Of a stretch of 64,000 nucleotides of DNA, positions 22,525 to 34,250 are shown piece by piece. The DNA comes from Atherix ibis. Lineage: Eukaryota > Arthropoda > Insecta > Diptera > Athericidae. The stretch is from NCBI GenBank assembly GCA_958298945.1, contig OY282609.1, positions 59,430,220 to 59,494,219 on the forward strand. Direction: 5' to 3'. A model generated the notes under the pieces. That model was not told the origin of the DNA. It saw only the letters and a list, made by a program, of their open reading frames with translations, and searched no databases. Positions within the stretch are counted from its first letter, which is position 1; each line of letters starts with the position of its first letter. The translations under genes and the position numbers were made by a program.

Positions 22525-23674
22525 CTTAGATTAAAGAAGTACTGGATAGGCAATACATTCATAGAACGCACACACATGCAATACAACAGAAAAGGTGGAA
22601 ATCATTGGGGGCCAATTTAAAAGTTCAGTATGCGATTGAAGCGGTTAGTTTAAAACCATTTTTCATGTGTGATATCATTTACACTTACACGTATGCGTGA
22701 AGAAGCAGATTTTTTAATATTGCGGGTCTTGTTTGATGGAATTAAATTTGTAAATATGCAATAAAACACAGTATTCCATTTTTAAATATTTATTTATTTA
22801 TTATGTATTTGCATTTTATTTATTTCACTGTATATTATTTAATAAAACAGAATTTTTAAAGTGGGGAATAGTATATAAAAATATGAATTGTAAGTTATTT
22901 GATTATATGAAAGCAATTATGTGCACAATAAGATGTTATTCGTATACAACATTAAAGGAAATGCTTTAAAAGTTAATTACAAGATGAAAAATTTAATGTA
23001 CTTAAAAAACTAATAACTAATATTCTAAAAAAAAAAAAAAACAATATTATTTAGTAAATGCATTATAATATGGTCTAATAGAGCAAGCAAAACAAATTTA
23101 TTTAAATAATAAGCTTAACGAAGAATAAACTTTATTTATTATAACACAATGAAAACAGCAATGGAAAATAGACAGACAAATTCGGCCCCTTAAACTTTCT
23201 TACACACACTTTATATACACCGGCACTGAACTATTTTCTGGTAAACATTGAGTTGTCAACATCGGATTCACAAATGACAAAGCTAACCCCCAAGTCCAAA
23301 CTTTCATGGAGAATTAAGTTTTCAAACTCTCCGAAAGTCCACAAAATTGAGGCGGTTTATATTTGATTGATATTTACGAAATGTATATGTTAATAAACCT
23401 AAAATAGAATTCCATCTATTAAAAAGATTGTACAAAAAATAAAAATTGCCAATCGTTATGTTTAAATAGTATTTTTGTTTCCAATAAGTGAATTAAAATA
23501 AATATAAATTATGCTTTTGCAATTAAATAAATTTCTATTACGACACATAGATGGCAGTGGGTGTCATATCTACATATAAAATTTTTGACAGTCATATCCC
23601 CCTAGTAAAAATTTGTACATAAAATTGCGTATACATATACGGTAGGGGCCTATCCAGTACTTTTTTAATCTAAG
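22525..23674 (+). mobile_element. TIR element copy 2, inserted upstream of gene C
   Basis: 1150 bp with ends CTTAGATTAAAGAAGTACT and, reversed on the right, CTTAGATTAAAAAAGTACT. It is flanked by perfect 8-bp repeats ATTGGGAG (22517-22524, 23675-23682). Internal sequence matches copy 1. No coding capacity is seen. It separates gene C's core promoter from its former upstream DNA. Confidence 0.92.
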
Positions 23675-23682
23675 ATTGGGAG

Positions 23683-24092
23683 CTACATAATTCCGACGAC
23701 AACTACAAAATCAGCTGCAATTTCTCTCAAAAATTAACGAATTTCGCCCAAATTAGCCAATTAAACACAATTGCAATAAAATTTATTATTTATAAATGGT
23801 ATTTCCTTCAATTTTTTAATCTACGCACAATTAATGTATTCACTTACCTTATTTATATTTTAATTTCAATACTCAAACAACAATCCAGTCGAATAAAAAA
23901 AACCCTTAAAATGTGTAGCAGTACTTCAACGCCAACTATAAAACTAAAATAAAATCTAATTCGGCTACGACACAGTCGGTCGTGTTATTCGCTGTCTGAA
24001 TTTTCTGCATTCCGCTAAGTTTGTTATTATTTTAAGTTTTGACAGTTCAAGTATTGGCTTCGGAATTGTGTTTGGACTATATACTCGTACAA
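23683..24092 (-). promoter_or_regulatory. Displaced upstream region of gene C
   Basis: Unique DNA upstream of gene C, now beyond the inserted transposon. On the minus strand it contains a strong donor match AAATAAGGTAAGT at about 23842-23854, so it could hold a non-coding first exon. I see no matching acceptor that settles this. Confidence 0.3.
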
Positions 24093-25427
24093 CTTAGAAT
24101 ATAGAAGAACTGGATTGGCCTCTACACAAAAATTGTGGACGAATTTTGTTGGCAATCCATTCGTAGAACGCACACACATGCAAAATAACAAAAACGGCGT
24201 AAATCAATAGGGGGGCCAATTTTAAACTTCAGTATGCGATTGAAACGGTTCGTTTAGAAACATTTTAATATGGTAATGTCATTTATGCGTAAAGAAATAG
24301 ATTTTTTAATATTGCGGGTTTTGTTGTTTGATGGAATTAGTTTTGTAAATTAATAATAAAACAAAGTATTCTATTATAAAATATTATTTATTTATTTATT
24401 ATATTTTCATTTTATTTATTTCACTATATATTATTTATTAAAACAGAATTATAAAGTGAAAGAGCATATAAAAATATAAATTTCAAGTTATTTGATTATA
24501 TCAAAACAATTATCTGCACAAATCAAAATCCATTCCAAAAATGCAAGCGAAAGCACAAATGCAAACAAATTTATTTAAATAATAAGCCTACCGAATATAC
24601 GTTATTTATTTTAGCATAATGAAAACAGCAATGGAAAAATAGACTGAAAAATTCGTTACCTTAAATTTACGTACGCCGGCACTGAACTATTTTGTGGTAA
24701 ACATTGAACTGTCAATATCACATTTGTTTACATTTACTGAATGCCGAACTTTTAACTTTTGAACCACTTTTTGGACAAAATAAATCATAAAAAGACATAT
24801 AGGCACATCAAAAACTAATTTTTTATTATTTTATGTAGTAAAAATGAAGATATCAACTTACCGAAAGAAAGAAATTCCTGGTTTCCTCATTCCGTTGAAT
24901 TACTAGCAACCATTTGTAAAACATTTCAAAACTTCCTATATAAATAATTTAACAATTTGTATAAATATTTACTTTTTCGTAAATACTTTAAAAAACATAA
25001 AAACTACACTTTCACGTGCACTTTCCGATGAGTGCGAAAATAATAACTTGAAAAACAACAAAAGTATGTAAGCGCGTCGGTATGCTACCACTTTCATGGA
25101 GAATGGCGTTTTTTAAAACTATCCGAAAGTCTACAAAATTGAGGAGCTTGATATTTACGAAATAAATAATCAACCTAAAATAAAATTCCATTTCATAGCA
25201 AAAGATTATGAGTGAATTAAAATAAATATAAATTATGCTTTTGCAATTCAATAAATGTCTATTACGAAGAACTAGATGTCAGTAGGTGTCATGTCTACAT
25301 AAAAAAATCTACACAAAAATATGCAAGTGTTACGATTTCCCGTAGCTTCTGCAATAATTAAGCCAGAAAATTGCGTATACATATACGAAAATCGGACGTA
25401 CGGGAAAATCTGATTCTTTAATCTAAG
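24093..25427 (-). mobile_element. TIR element copy 3 (decayed)
   Basis: Left end CTTAGAATATAGAAGAACTG with GGCCTCTACACAAAAATT following, right end TTCTTTAATCTAAG. Internal sequence matches copies 1, 2 and 4, and a longer middle part is shared with copy 4. The flanking 8-mers (TCGTACAA and GCCATAAC) do not match, so one end has been rearranged or the element is a recombinant. Confidence 0.75.
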
Positions 25428-25559
25428 GCCATAACGTCGCAATTGTGCATAATGCAGCGATATGATTATTGAAAGATTTCGGTCATTGTCATCAGTCGCT
25501 CGTCGGAATTGATGAGTCACTACACTCGCTTCATAGCAAAAATAATACCAAACATTTTC

Positions 25560-27114
25560 AAATATGTATCCAGTTTCCATACCAAAAAAAGACGCCCCAG
25601 GAAGAGAAATTCAGCAGCTATGAATTAGAAGTTCTTGCTGTCGTTGCTGCACTGAAAAAATTCAGAGTATACTTGTTGGGTCTGAACTTTAAAATTATTA
25701 CAGATTGTCAAGCATTTCAAAAGACGATGGAAAAAAAGACTTGATACCCAGAATCGCAAGAGGGAACATAGTGTTCGCAGAGTTCGACTTCACCGTCGAA
25801 TACCGACCTGGAAAGAGGCTGGCCCATGTTGATGCTCTCAGCGGACACCCTTGCATCATGTACGCGGTCTCCGAGGGAACCACTGCACGAATCCGAAGAG
25901 CGCAACAGGGGGACGAGGGGATCAGCGCGATCAAGGAAATACTATCTTCACAACACGACTCCAAGGACTACTTGCTCCGCAACGAGCTGCTCTTCAAGTT
26001 CCAAGAAGGTCGAGAACTACTAGTTATCCCAAGGACGATGCAAAGCGAAATGATTCGCAACGTACACGAAAAAGGACACTACGCGGCGTTTCGAACGGAG
26101 GCAGATTTGAAACAAGATTTTTCATACCTGATATGAGAAAAAAGGTTGATAGGATAATTACTAACTGCGTTAAATGCATTTTGGTAAACAGGAAAGCCGG
26201 AAGACAAGAGGGATTTCTGAGTCCACTGTTCAAAGAAAGTGAGCCGCTCCGAACCTATCATGTTGATCACATTGGACCATTGGAATCTACACACGAAGGC
26301 TACCATCACATTTTTTCGGTCATCGATAGTTTCGATCGGAAAACTCGACCTGCAGAAAACGACATTCGGAAATCCCGAACAAATCGTGTCGGACCGGGGC
26401 TCGGCATTTACGTCCCAGGAATTCAGTGAATATTGTCTGGCAAACGGAATTCGACACTCCAAAATCACAACGGGACTACCAAAGGCAAACGGACAAGTGG
26501 AGAGAATCAACGCGACGATTGCGAGTATTTTATACAAACTTGCCATCGAAGACCCATCAAAATGGTATAAGCATGTCCCCGCAGTTCAAAGAGCGATGAA
26601 CTCAACTTATCATCGAAGCATCGGCCGCACGCCTTTTGAGATGTTGACAGGAGTGAGAATGAGGAGCGAAAGAGACGTGAAAATCAGGGAGATGATCGAC
26701 GAAGAAACGAGAGAAGAGTTCGAAGAGAAACGAGACGAAATACGGGAAGTGGCCAAGATGCAGATTCTCAGGGTCCAGGAGGAAAACAAGAAGAATTTCA
26801 ATCGACAACGACGTCCAGCGCGCGAATACGAATTTGGAGAACTGGTGGCCATAAAAAGAACTCAATTCGGCCCTGGTTTGGAGTTGGAGAAAAAATTCTA
26901 CGGGCTATATACCATCACCAAATTCAAAGCCGGAGGAGGAACCTATGATGTCCAGATGGTGGGCGAAGTTGAGGGACCGAAAAAAACAACGACGTGTGCG
27001 AAATATATGAAACCATGGGTCGACGGCTATTCTTCATCCGAGGCGGATGAGACGCAGGGTGGCCGAATGTGGGAGGATGAAGATTCGAATCTTCGAATGT
27101 TTTTTCCTGAATAA
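25560..27114 (+). pseudogene. Ty3/Gypsy-type pol fragment: RNase H and integrase, broken
   Basis: Remains of an LTR-retrotransposon polyprotein in at least three frames. RNase H is represented by FSSYELEVLAVVAALKKF and ITDCQAF, followed by FTVEYRPGKRLAHVDAL. The integrase zinc-binding part follows (H..H...C..C around HEKGHYAAF and NCVKC). The core has the first Asp in YHVDHIGPLE, the second in QIVSDRGSAF and Glu in NGQVERIN, but about a dozen residues between the first two are missing. The last frame (26239-27114) stays open for 291 codons through a GPF-like segment (FYGLYTITKF) to its stop. Protease and reverse transcriptase are absent on the left. GC content and codon use contrast with neighbouring DNA, showing recent arrival. 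No LTRs could be delimited. Confidence 0.85.
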
Positions 27115-28206
27115 TTCAAATATTTTGCTTCTATACGTTCAAAGTCATCTAGGTTTTAAAATATCGGGACATTTTTCGCACTCTATCACAGGGTAGACTT
27201 CCACTCTGAACAAATAACCTTAGAAAAGTTTAGATTAGAAAAGCCGACTAAACTCCGATTAAACGTGCAGAATGTTGTGAAATTAGAAAACAGAGGTTCA
27301 TATCGACGTGATTAAATGCAAATTGTACTCTGCATACACCGCTGCATCACATCTCAAATTTTTAAAGGGTATTAAACGGAGAATAGCATATTATTATTAT
27401 TCAAATTTATTACAAAAATGGTTAAAGTCTTACTGGGACACTTGACCAATTCGGTTCCATTTTCGATTGTTGAAGGGCTGAAGTGAAGAGCACCTAATCA
27501 GTCAGTCGTCTGTTCGATGTTTAATCAACAAATTTGAGGAAATTTGTTTGGTAATGAATCCACCTGGTCTTGTGCGAGTGTATTAAAGCTTTACCAAAAA
27601 CTTGAAAATGTCACTTCAGCGTCGTTCTCATCAATTGGCCGTCAGAGTCATTAGGTTATTTTTCTTCGAAATGCGGGTTGCAGTTAATGGTATCCTAAAA
27701 GAATTGATTTTTGGTTCGTAAGGAGGTATATACTTGAAAAATATATTTAAAAACGATTTTCCCGTGTGTTAAACTGGGATGGGAAGGCAAAAAATTTGGA
27801 TAGAAATTTTTTTTATGAACGTTAAGTTCCACAGGAGTATGGTCGCTAGGTTTATGGGCAGATCGTGGAGGGCTTCGAAATTTGTGCTGATATGTGCTCT
27901 GACACCATAAGCTGAAAAGATCATGCCAAAAACATCAAGGGCATAATGGAGAGCCCCCGAGGCTGTTAAGTTCTCCATGAGAAGAAAAAAATTGAGAAAA
28001 AAAATAAAAAGGAAAAAAGTGAAAGGAAAATTAAAAAACTCAATGGGGGAAAGGAATAGGAAACGAGAGGAAAGGTAAAAAAATTGCGAAAATAAAAATA
28101 AAAGAAAAAGATGAGAAAAAAAATTGGTGAAGCCGACCAATGACCTAGTTGAAAGGTCTTAGATGGAAATGCTCTCTCCAAGTGACTTTTATTTTTGTCT
28201 GACGAC
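27115..28206. other. Sequence downstream of the Gypsy fragment, LTR not delimited
   Basis: The first several hundred bases are less AT-rich than the background and may be the element's 3' end and LTR, but the left copy needed to prove this is missing. A purine-rich tract (G and A almost only) covers about 27980-28120. Confidence 0.35.
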
Positions 28207-29726
28207 CTTAGATTAAAGAATACCTGGATAGGCCCTTACCATATACCATATGTATACGCAATTTTGTGTGCGAATTATTGCCAAGCGGCGAGAAATGGCA
28301 ATTAAGGGATATTTTTGTGTAGATTTTTTATGTAGACATGACACCCACTGCCATCTTGTTGTCGTAATACAAATTTATTGAATTGCAAAAGAATAATTTA
28401 TATTCATTTTAACATAGCGCCATCTCTTTGATGGTACTCAAATTATCAACTCCATAGTCGAGGCTACCATAACAATACCTTGAAGACTTCTTTTTTTGTG
28501 TATATAATTCTGTTTATTTTTATTTTTTCAAAAAAAAAATAACAAATTCATTGAATTGGAAAAGAATAATTTATATTCATTTTAATTCACTTATTGGAAA
28601 CAAAAATTCAATTTAAACACAACGATAGGCAATTTTTATTTTTTGTACAATATTTTGATACGAAATGGAATTCTATTTTAGGTTTATTTTTATTTCGAAA
28701 AAATATCAATCAAATACAAATCGCCTCAATTTTGTAGATTTTCGGAGAGTTTGCCATTCGCGCCATTCTCGATGAAAGTGACAACACACCGAAACAAATG
28801 AACTATTCTTGTCATTTTTCAAGGTGTTATTTTGTCACATCGGAAAATGCAAGTAAAAGTATATTTTTCATATAATTAGAAGTATTTACGAAAAAGTAAG
28901 TATTTTTATAAATAGTTATATTGTTAATAAAACTTAATACGAAGTTTTTATTTCAGAAAATTAATTGTTTTATAAAGCGTTGCCAGAAATTCGACGAATT
29001 GAGGAAACCGGGAGTTTCATCTTCATTTTTACTAAAGAAAATAACAAAAAATTATTTTTTTGATGTGCCTAAATGCCTTTTAGTGATTTATTTTATCCAA
29101 AAAGTGTTCAAAATGTGAAAAGTTTGGTATTCAATAAATGTAAACAAATGCGATGTTGACAGTTTAATGTTTACTAGAAAATAATTCAGTGCCGGTGTAA
29201 AGAAAGTTTAAGGAAACGAACTTTTAAGTCTGTTTTCCATTGCTGTTTTTGTTGTGTTAAAATAAATAAAGTATATTCAGTAGGCCTATTATTAAATAAA
29301 TTTATTTGGTAGGTTTATTATTGAAATAAACACATAATTGTTTTGATATAATCAAATAACTTGCAATTTATATTTTTATATACTCTTCCCCACTTTATAA
29401 ATAATATATAGTGAAACAAATAAATAAATAATATTTTAAAATAGAATACATTGTTTTATTGCAAATTTCCAAAACTAATTCCATCAAACAACAAAATCGG
29501 CAATATTAAAAAATTTGCTTGTTTACGCATAAATGACATCACATACACGTATGAAAAATGGTTTTAAAGAAAACGCTTCAATCGCATACTGAACTTTAAA
29601 ATTTGCCCCCAATGATTTACGCCGTTTTTGTTATTTTGCATGTGTGTGCGTTCTACGAATGTATTGCCAACAAACTTCGGACAGAATTTTTGTGTAGAGG
29701 CCTATCCCGTTCTTCTATAATCTAAG
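28207..29726 (+). mobile_element. TIR element copy 4, with a retroposon-like insertion
   Basis: Left end CTTAGATTAAAGAATACCTG, right end (reversed) CTTAGATTATAGAAGAACG. It retains the intact ATATGTATACGCAATTTTGT sequence that is interrupted in copy 1. A longer middle section (about 28780-29160) is shared with copy 3. Flanking 8-mers (CTGACGAC, GGGTTTTT) do not match. The open frame at 28921-29118 in the shared middle is the only coding hint and is not recognised. Confidence 0.78.
28413..28543 (+). mobile_element. SINE-like retroposon with 42-bp target duplication
   Basis: A 131-bp insertion starts CATAGCGCCATCTCTTTG and ends in a poly-A tract. It is flanked by a 42-bp direct repeat of the host element (28371-28412 and 28544-28585) with two mismatches. 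A long duplication plus a poly-A tail suggests target-primed reverse transcription. A related sequence occurs at 30035. Confidence 0.7.
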
Positions 29727-30034
29727 GGGTTTTTAAAACACATGACATTTAAACGCCAACAGAAATTATTTTCACTTGATTAAAAGAACAAAAATAATTT
29801 TGAATTTACATGTATTTTAAGATTACTTTTATAAAAATCGGCAGTATCCTAATTTTAAAAAAAAAACCAATTTTTCTTCTCTCTTCGATGGCTTAACATC
29901 GAGTTATCAGCGTGCCTATTTCCTTGGCATCATGATGCCGGCTTATACGTACTGTTTGTCACGTACGTACTTACGCCAATTTCGCTATTCATTCGATGAA
30001 ATTGCATCATGGAATCTTCGGTGAAGATCCCATA
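29727..30034. other. Intergenic, nothing recognised
   Basis: AT-rich on the left, more balanced on the right. A 14-base perfect palindrome GGCATCATGATGCC lies at about 29927-29940. Confidence 0.4.
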
Positions 30035-30155
30035 CATGGCGCCATCTCTTTGGTGGTACTCAAATTATCAACTCCATAGTCGAGGCTACCATAACAACAC
30101 CTTGAAGACTTCTTTTTGTGTATATATAATTTTGTTTATTTTTTTTTCCAACAGA
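30035..30155 (+). repeat. Second copy of the SINE-like sequence
   Basis: Starts CATGGCGCCATCTCTTTGG and matches 28413-28530 with few differences. No matching direct repeats or clean poly-A tail are seen, so this could be the source locus or an older insertion. Confidence 0.65.
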
Positions 30156-30545
30156 ATAAAGAAACTGGGGTCAAATAAGAATAATATCCAGTCAAATTGA
30201 TCAGACTATATCCAAACACATCATTTAAATTTTTTTTCGAAAGAGCCGTTGGACTCCAATGTCCTTCCAGTAAATTTCTGAATTTCCCTCCTCAATCTAG
30301 ATTAGAAATATATTACTGATCCGTCCACAAATAAGAACCTTTTCTTGATAATCTTCTAATCCGCTTAAATCCTTCTTAAACCTATTTTGTTCAATGTTCC
30401 TGCTGCTGACATCTATACTGCCTCCTGCACTAGATTGTGGAATCTTCCCATACATTAGCCATATACGCAAATACATAAACTGCATAATTGCTACCATGCC
30501 GCTAATTAAGCTTATGGCGGAATATAAGGTTATAATATATCATTA
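30156..30545. other. Spacer with an uncharacterised minus-strand open frame
   Basis: A 66-codon frame at 30297-30497 (minus) contains MQFMYLRIWLMYGKIPQS and EDYQEKVLICGR. Its composition is more coding-like than the surroundings, but it has no splice context I can defend and no recognised family. I treat it as unknown. Confidence 0.25.
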
Positions 30546-30559
30546 AGGTCAGCAAGGGT

Positions 30560-30872
30560 GCCATGGCAGCGATATTGGGATTTATCGACTAAAGGAAGAT
30601 TTTTTATATAGTCACGTAGAACGGAAGCAGGTCATAAAGAAGTAGACCACAATATGGCTCAGTTTCTGATGGCAGATAAGTACTTCAATGCAAACCTCGA
30701 TCGGCAATTGAGTATGTGGATTATGTCTTTTTTAACTGTCGAGGTTTTACCGAGAAAAAAAATGAACATAAGAAAATTGGCTGTCAATGCCTGTCCCAAA
30801 TACGCATCATTGCAAAGGAGTGCGATGACTGAATACGCTACCCGAGTAATGAAGAGACTCTGTCATGAATAA
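30560..30872 (+). pseudogene. Possible C-terminal relic of a non-LTR retrotransposon
   Basis: The plus strand reads HNMAQFLMADKYFNANLDR in one frame and DYVFFNCRGF in the next. This resembles the region after the reverse transcriptase in R1/Jockey-type LINEs (a pattern like LTGHGYFNAYLHR followed by AEHVFFNC). Frames are broken and the region is short, so the assignment is tentative. Confidence 0.4.
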
Positions 30873-31170
30873 AGAGTTCACTGTAAGCCGACTAGCTTCA
30901 AATCTATTATCATATAAACCAGATTATTCAATATCGGAAGCGAAATACTTCTTTTACTCGTGATTATCTTTTTATGTTAGCAACACCAACCAATCCAGTG
31001 GCACTCAGTTCATCATCACTCACATATTATATGAATACCACCTGCCTAAGATGAAGCTTGTGGATCCAACAACTCCATTCCAAGATCCTTTTTTTTAATT
31101 TCTTACAATGTACGAGATATTCACAAAATCTAACAAACAACTCATTATTCCACACATAAAATGTAGTCAC
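30873..31170. other. Intergenic, nothing recognised
   Basis: No coding or repeat feature is supported between the LINE-like relic and the start of the D/E duplication unit. Confidence 0.4.
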
Positions 31171-32099
31171 CAAATGTCTCCATAGTCACAGTGGACCGCA
31201 TGCAAATAAAAACCCACATATTGTCTATTTGACCTTCTGATATTTATTATAATTGGTCTCTTAATTCTTATAATAATTCGTCTTCTGCTTCTAAACTTCA
31301 TTTCGAATTTACTTAATGCAATTCTGTTTTTTTTTTTATTGTTTAATAAAATAACTTTAGAGGTCATTTTCAGACGATTATTCAATGACCAACACCCAAA
31401 AAAGAGTCATAATTTCCATGTAGAAATTGAAATCTTTTTTGTTTGTTTCAATGGCGTTATTTATGTACATAAGCAAAACCAAGCTTGATTATCATTTTTT
31501 TTATGTAAAAAAAGAAAAATTTTGTTCGAGTATTTTTAGTTTTTTTTTTTTGGTACTCGTATTTGTTTGCACTAACTGAGATTATTCAAGGTTAACTAGT
31601 CCCAATTAATCTTTACTAGTTTTTTTTATTTTTAAATCTAACATATTTGATCAATGTTTAAAAATAATTTACTTACTTTACTTACCTTTAAAAAAAAAAT
31701 AAAACCTAATATTTTTTCTCATAATAAAAAAAATAGTCTTAAAGAGGCACAGGTCTAAATTGCTGAAGTTTATCGAATTACATAATAAAACATATATTTT
31801 TTGGTTAAAAACTTTTAATTTTTAATACTCAAATTATAATAACAATAAAAATTTCTATACAAATACCATACAATTTTTGTAAATTTTTTTCATTTAATAA
31901 TATATCAGAACAAAATATAAAATATCGTTTTTGTAAAGTAACTAAAAAAAAAGAATGTAATTTATTAAAAAATATAAATTACGATTTGGTATCCGATTTT
32001 GTTCAATTTAAGTAACTATTAAAACTAGAAAAAATCATTTATTTGGAATCAATAATTTAAAGAATATATTTTTATGTAGAAAAATAATATTTCTATTCT

Positions 32100-32118
32100 T
32101 TTATTTATATTTATTTGC
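32100..32118 (-). terminator. Candidate polyadenylation signals, gene D
   Basis: The minus strand reads AAATAAATATAAATAAAAG about 90-105 bases after the gene D stop. A similar AAATAAATATTG lies at the same place after gene E. Confidence 0.45.
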
Positions 32119-32204
32119 AAATGTAAGAAAGGCACTTAAAAATAGACAAATTTCAACAACAACAAAAAACTAACCAAAAAATTATATAAAAAAAGTTTGT
32201 AAAT

Positions 32205-34200
32205 TTAATATGCAAAAATGCCCACAATCAGCATGATTATTGTCACAAGTCCAATTGTAGCCCGTGCAGAAAAGGCACTATTACAGAGGTCGTTGTCACA
32301 GACGGTACAATCCGAAAGTCTGTTAGGGTCTTCTGGTAATTGCATGCATATGTTCAAAAGTGGAAACTCTGGCTTTGGCCAGAAACATCCACGAACCTGA
32401 ACACCTATATTAAATTTAAATAAACAATATTCAGTAAATAATAGAAAATATATCATTTATGTCAAGCAATATTTAAAAACTAGAAAAATTGTTTATTATT
32501 CAAAATTTGGGTTTGTTATTGTGAAAATGTTGCGCCAGCAATAGTAGAGATTCGAAAGTAATAATAGTTAAGATCCAAACCCAATTATTCACGGACAACT
32601 AAATTTCACCACAACAAAATATTCACCAAATTATTAAAATTTTGAAATTCGAATAAATTTTTTATTGTTTTTTTTTGCTGCTTATTTGATTATTTAAAAA
32701 ATACAAAAGAAAATTTCTACTCTTCAAAATTACTTCTTTTGCACTTAAATAGCTACTGACTCTTTTTAAAATATTAACAATAATTTTCTCACGTTAAAAA
32801 TATTCGTTTTAGCTTTTTAGACTAAACTACATTATTCAAATATTCGATTATTTTTTTGATATTTCCGAAAAACAAATAACTTGAATTGTAATTACTTACC
32901 GTCGCGTTTATAGGCAGTGCATTTCGTTGGACTCAAACTCATAATTGGATTATATCCCGACATGGTTTTTGTATTACAGTCGATTACGAACTTATTCTGA
33001 TGTTTTTGCGGCTCAAAACATTCGCTGGTTTGATCAGATTGGCAATTATAGCATTTGATTGCTTCGCCTATAAATTAAAAAAAAAAAGAATAATTTTTAT
33101 TTTTTGTTGAAAATAAATTTTTTTTTTTGAAATTTTTTCAACAATATTTTTTGTTGACAATAATAAAATTTTCGTTACAAAATTTTCGAAAATAGTTAAA
33201 AGATTTTGATTTTCGAACAAAACCTTTTAACTATTTTCGAAAATTATTTTTTTTTTTTTATTAAAATTATTTTTATCCTTTTTTGTATTTATTTAAAATC
33301 TTTCTTTAAAAATAAAAAAAAAAATAAAATGAAAATATAATTGAAGCCATTATTTTGAAATTCATTAAAAATTCGTCCTTTATAGAAAAAAATTGTTTTT
33401 TTTTCAAAACTAAATTTTTTTTTCATTATTTTCTTTTTTTGCTTGAAAAGAATTTTATTCGTTGCTGAAAACAATATTTTATTTCATGTTGAACACAGGC
33501 AAACAAGTTGAAAACCTATTTTGTGATTTTCGTTCACATTGAAATTATTGTTCTTATCGAAAAATCATTTTTTATTTATTTCATTAAATGTGATTTATTT
33601 ACTTGTTGATAATGATTTTCTTATTGAAAAATCAGAAAAAAGCAGAACAAAATTTTCTTTCTTGAAATTAAAAAGAAAAAAAAATTCCCCGAAAGAATTT
33701 TATTTCTTGTAGAAAACTAATTTTTCTTATAAAAACTTTTTTTTCCATTATATTACAAAAAAAATTTTTTTTAACGAAAATCAACTACTTTTTAAAATAT
33801 AATTTAAGAAAATTTAAATTTTTGTTGAAAAAAAATAGTTCTCTTAAAAATAGTAATTTTACTATTGAAAAATAATTTTTCTTAATTAAAAACAATTTTA
33901 TCTTCTTTAATAAAAAGTATATTTCATATTAAAATTTTTCTTCGTTTTTGTTAAAAATATCTGGTTTATTTATTGTACGATATTGGGATTTTTTTTTTGT
34001 TTTGTTAAAAATAATTTTTTAATTGGAAAAATAAACTGTTTTTATTAAATATACTTTAAGTCAACATCCGCACTATACCATATGTTATTTATATTTTTAT
34101 ATTTTTATAAAATAATTATTGTATTGTCGATTTAAAACATACCAAATGAGCTGAAACAAACTAAAATTGCAATACAAATTAGAAGTTTTCTCAAAAACAT
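32205..34200 (-). CDS. Ly6/uPAR-type GPI-anchored protein (gene D)
   Basis: Exons 34143-34200, 32900-33067 and 32205-32404 (426 nt, 141 aa) with phase-1 GT..AG introns. Signal peptide MFLRKLLICIAILVCFSSFG, then EAIKCYNCQSDQTSECFEPQ. Ten cysteines, ending LSDCTVCDNDLCNSAF. The tail TIGLVTIIMLIVGIFAY is a GPI-type hydrophobic end. The second half differs from gene E in having RGCFWPKPEFPLLNIC and TVC in place of KVC, and it lacks about six residues at the start of exon 3. Intron 1 contains a near-perfect foldback hairpin. Duplicate of gene E; surface or secretory role inferred from the family. Confidence 0.87.
33181..33245. repeat. 28-bp foldback hairpin in intron 1 of gene D
   Basis: Arms 33181-33208 and 33218-33245 are reverse complements with one mismatch (AATTTTCGAAAATAGTTAAA at the outer part), separated by 9 bases. 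Confidence 0.88.
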
Positions 34201-34244
34201 TTTCGTAACTAAAAGACGTTCAACTTGCGCGAGTAACAAAATTT

Positions 34245-34250
34245 AACTGA
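34245..34250 (-). promoter_or_regulatory. Putative initiator of gene D
   Basis: The minus strand reads GGGTCAGTTAAATTTTGTTA with TCAGTT at 34250-34245, about 45-50 bases upstream of the ATG. It is followed by CTCGCGCAAGTTGAACG, which gene E shares exactly. The initiator plus that segment is the best conserved non-coding DNA of the D/E pair. Confidence 0.55.

Noticed and set aside
22517..23682. Assignment of the TIR family to hAT
   Set aside because: The 8-bp duplication fits hAT, but the terminal bases CTTAGATTA do not, and no hAT transposase sequence is present, so the class is left open.
26079..26546. 155-codon minus-strand frame with a hydrophobic start
   Set aside because: Antisense of the Gypsy integrase, which has clear catalytic motifs on the plus strand.
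27769..28181. Minus-strand frames rich in Phe, Leu and Ser that look like membrane segments
   Set aside because: They read the complement of a purine-rich tract, which gives F/L/S codons in any frame.
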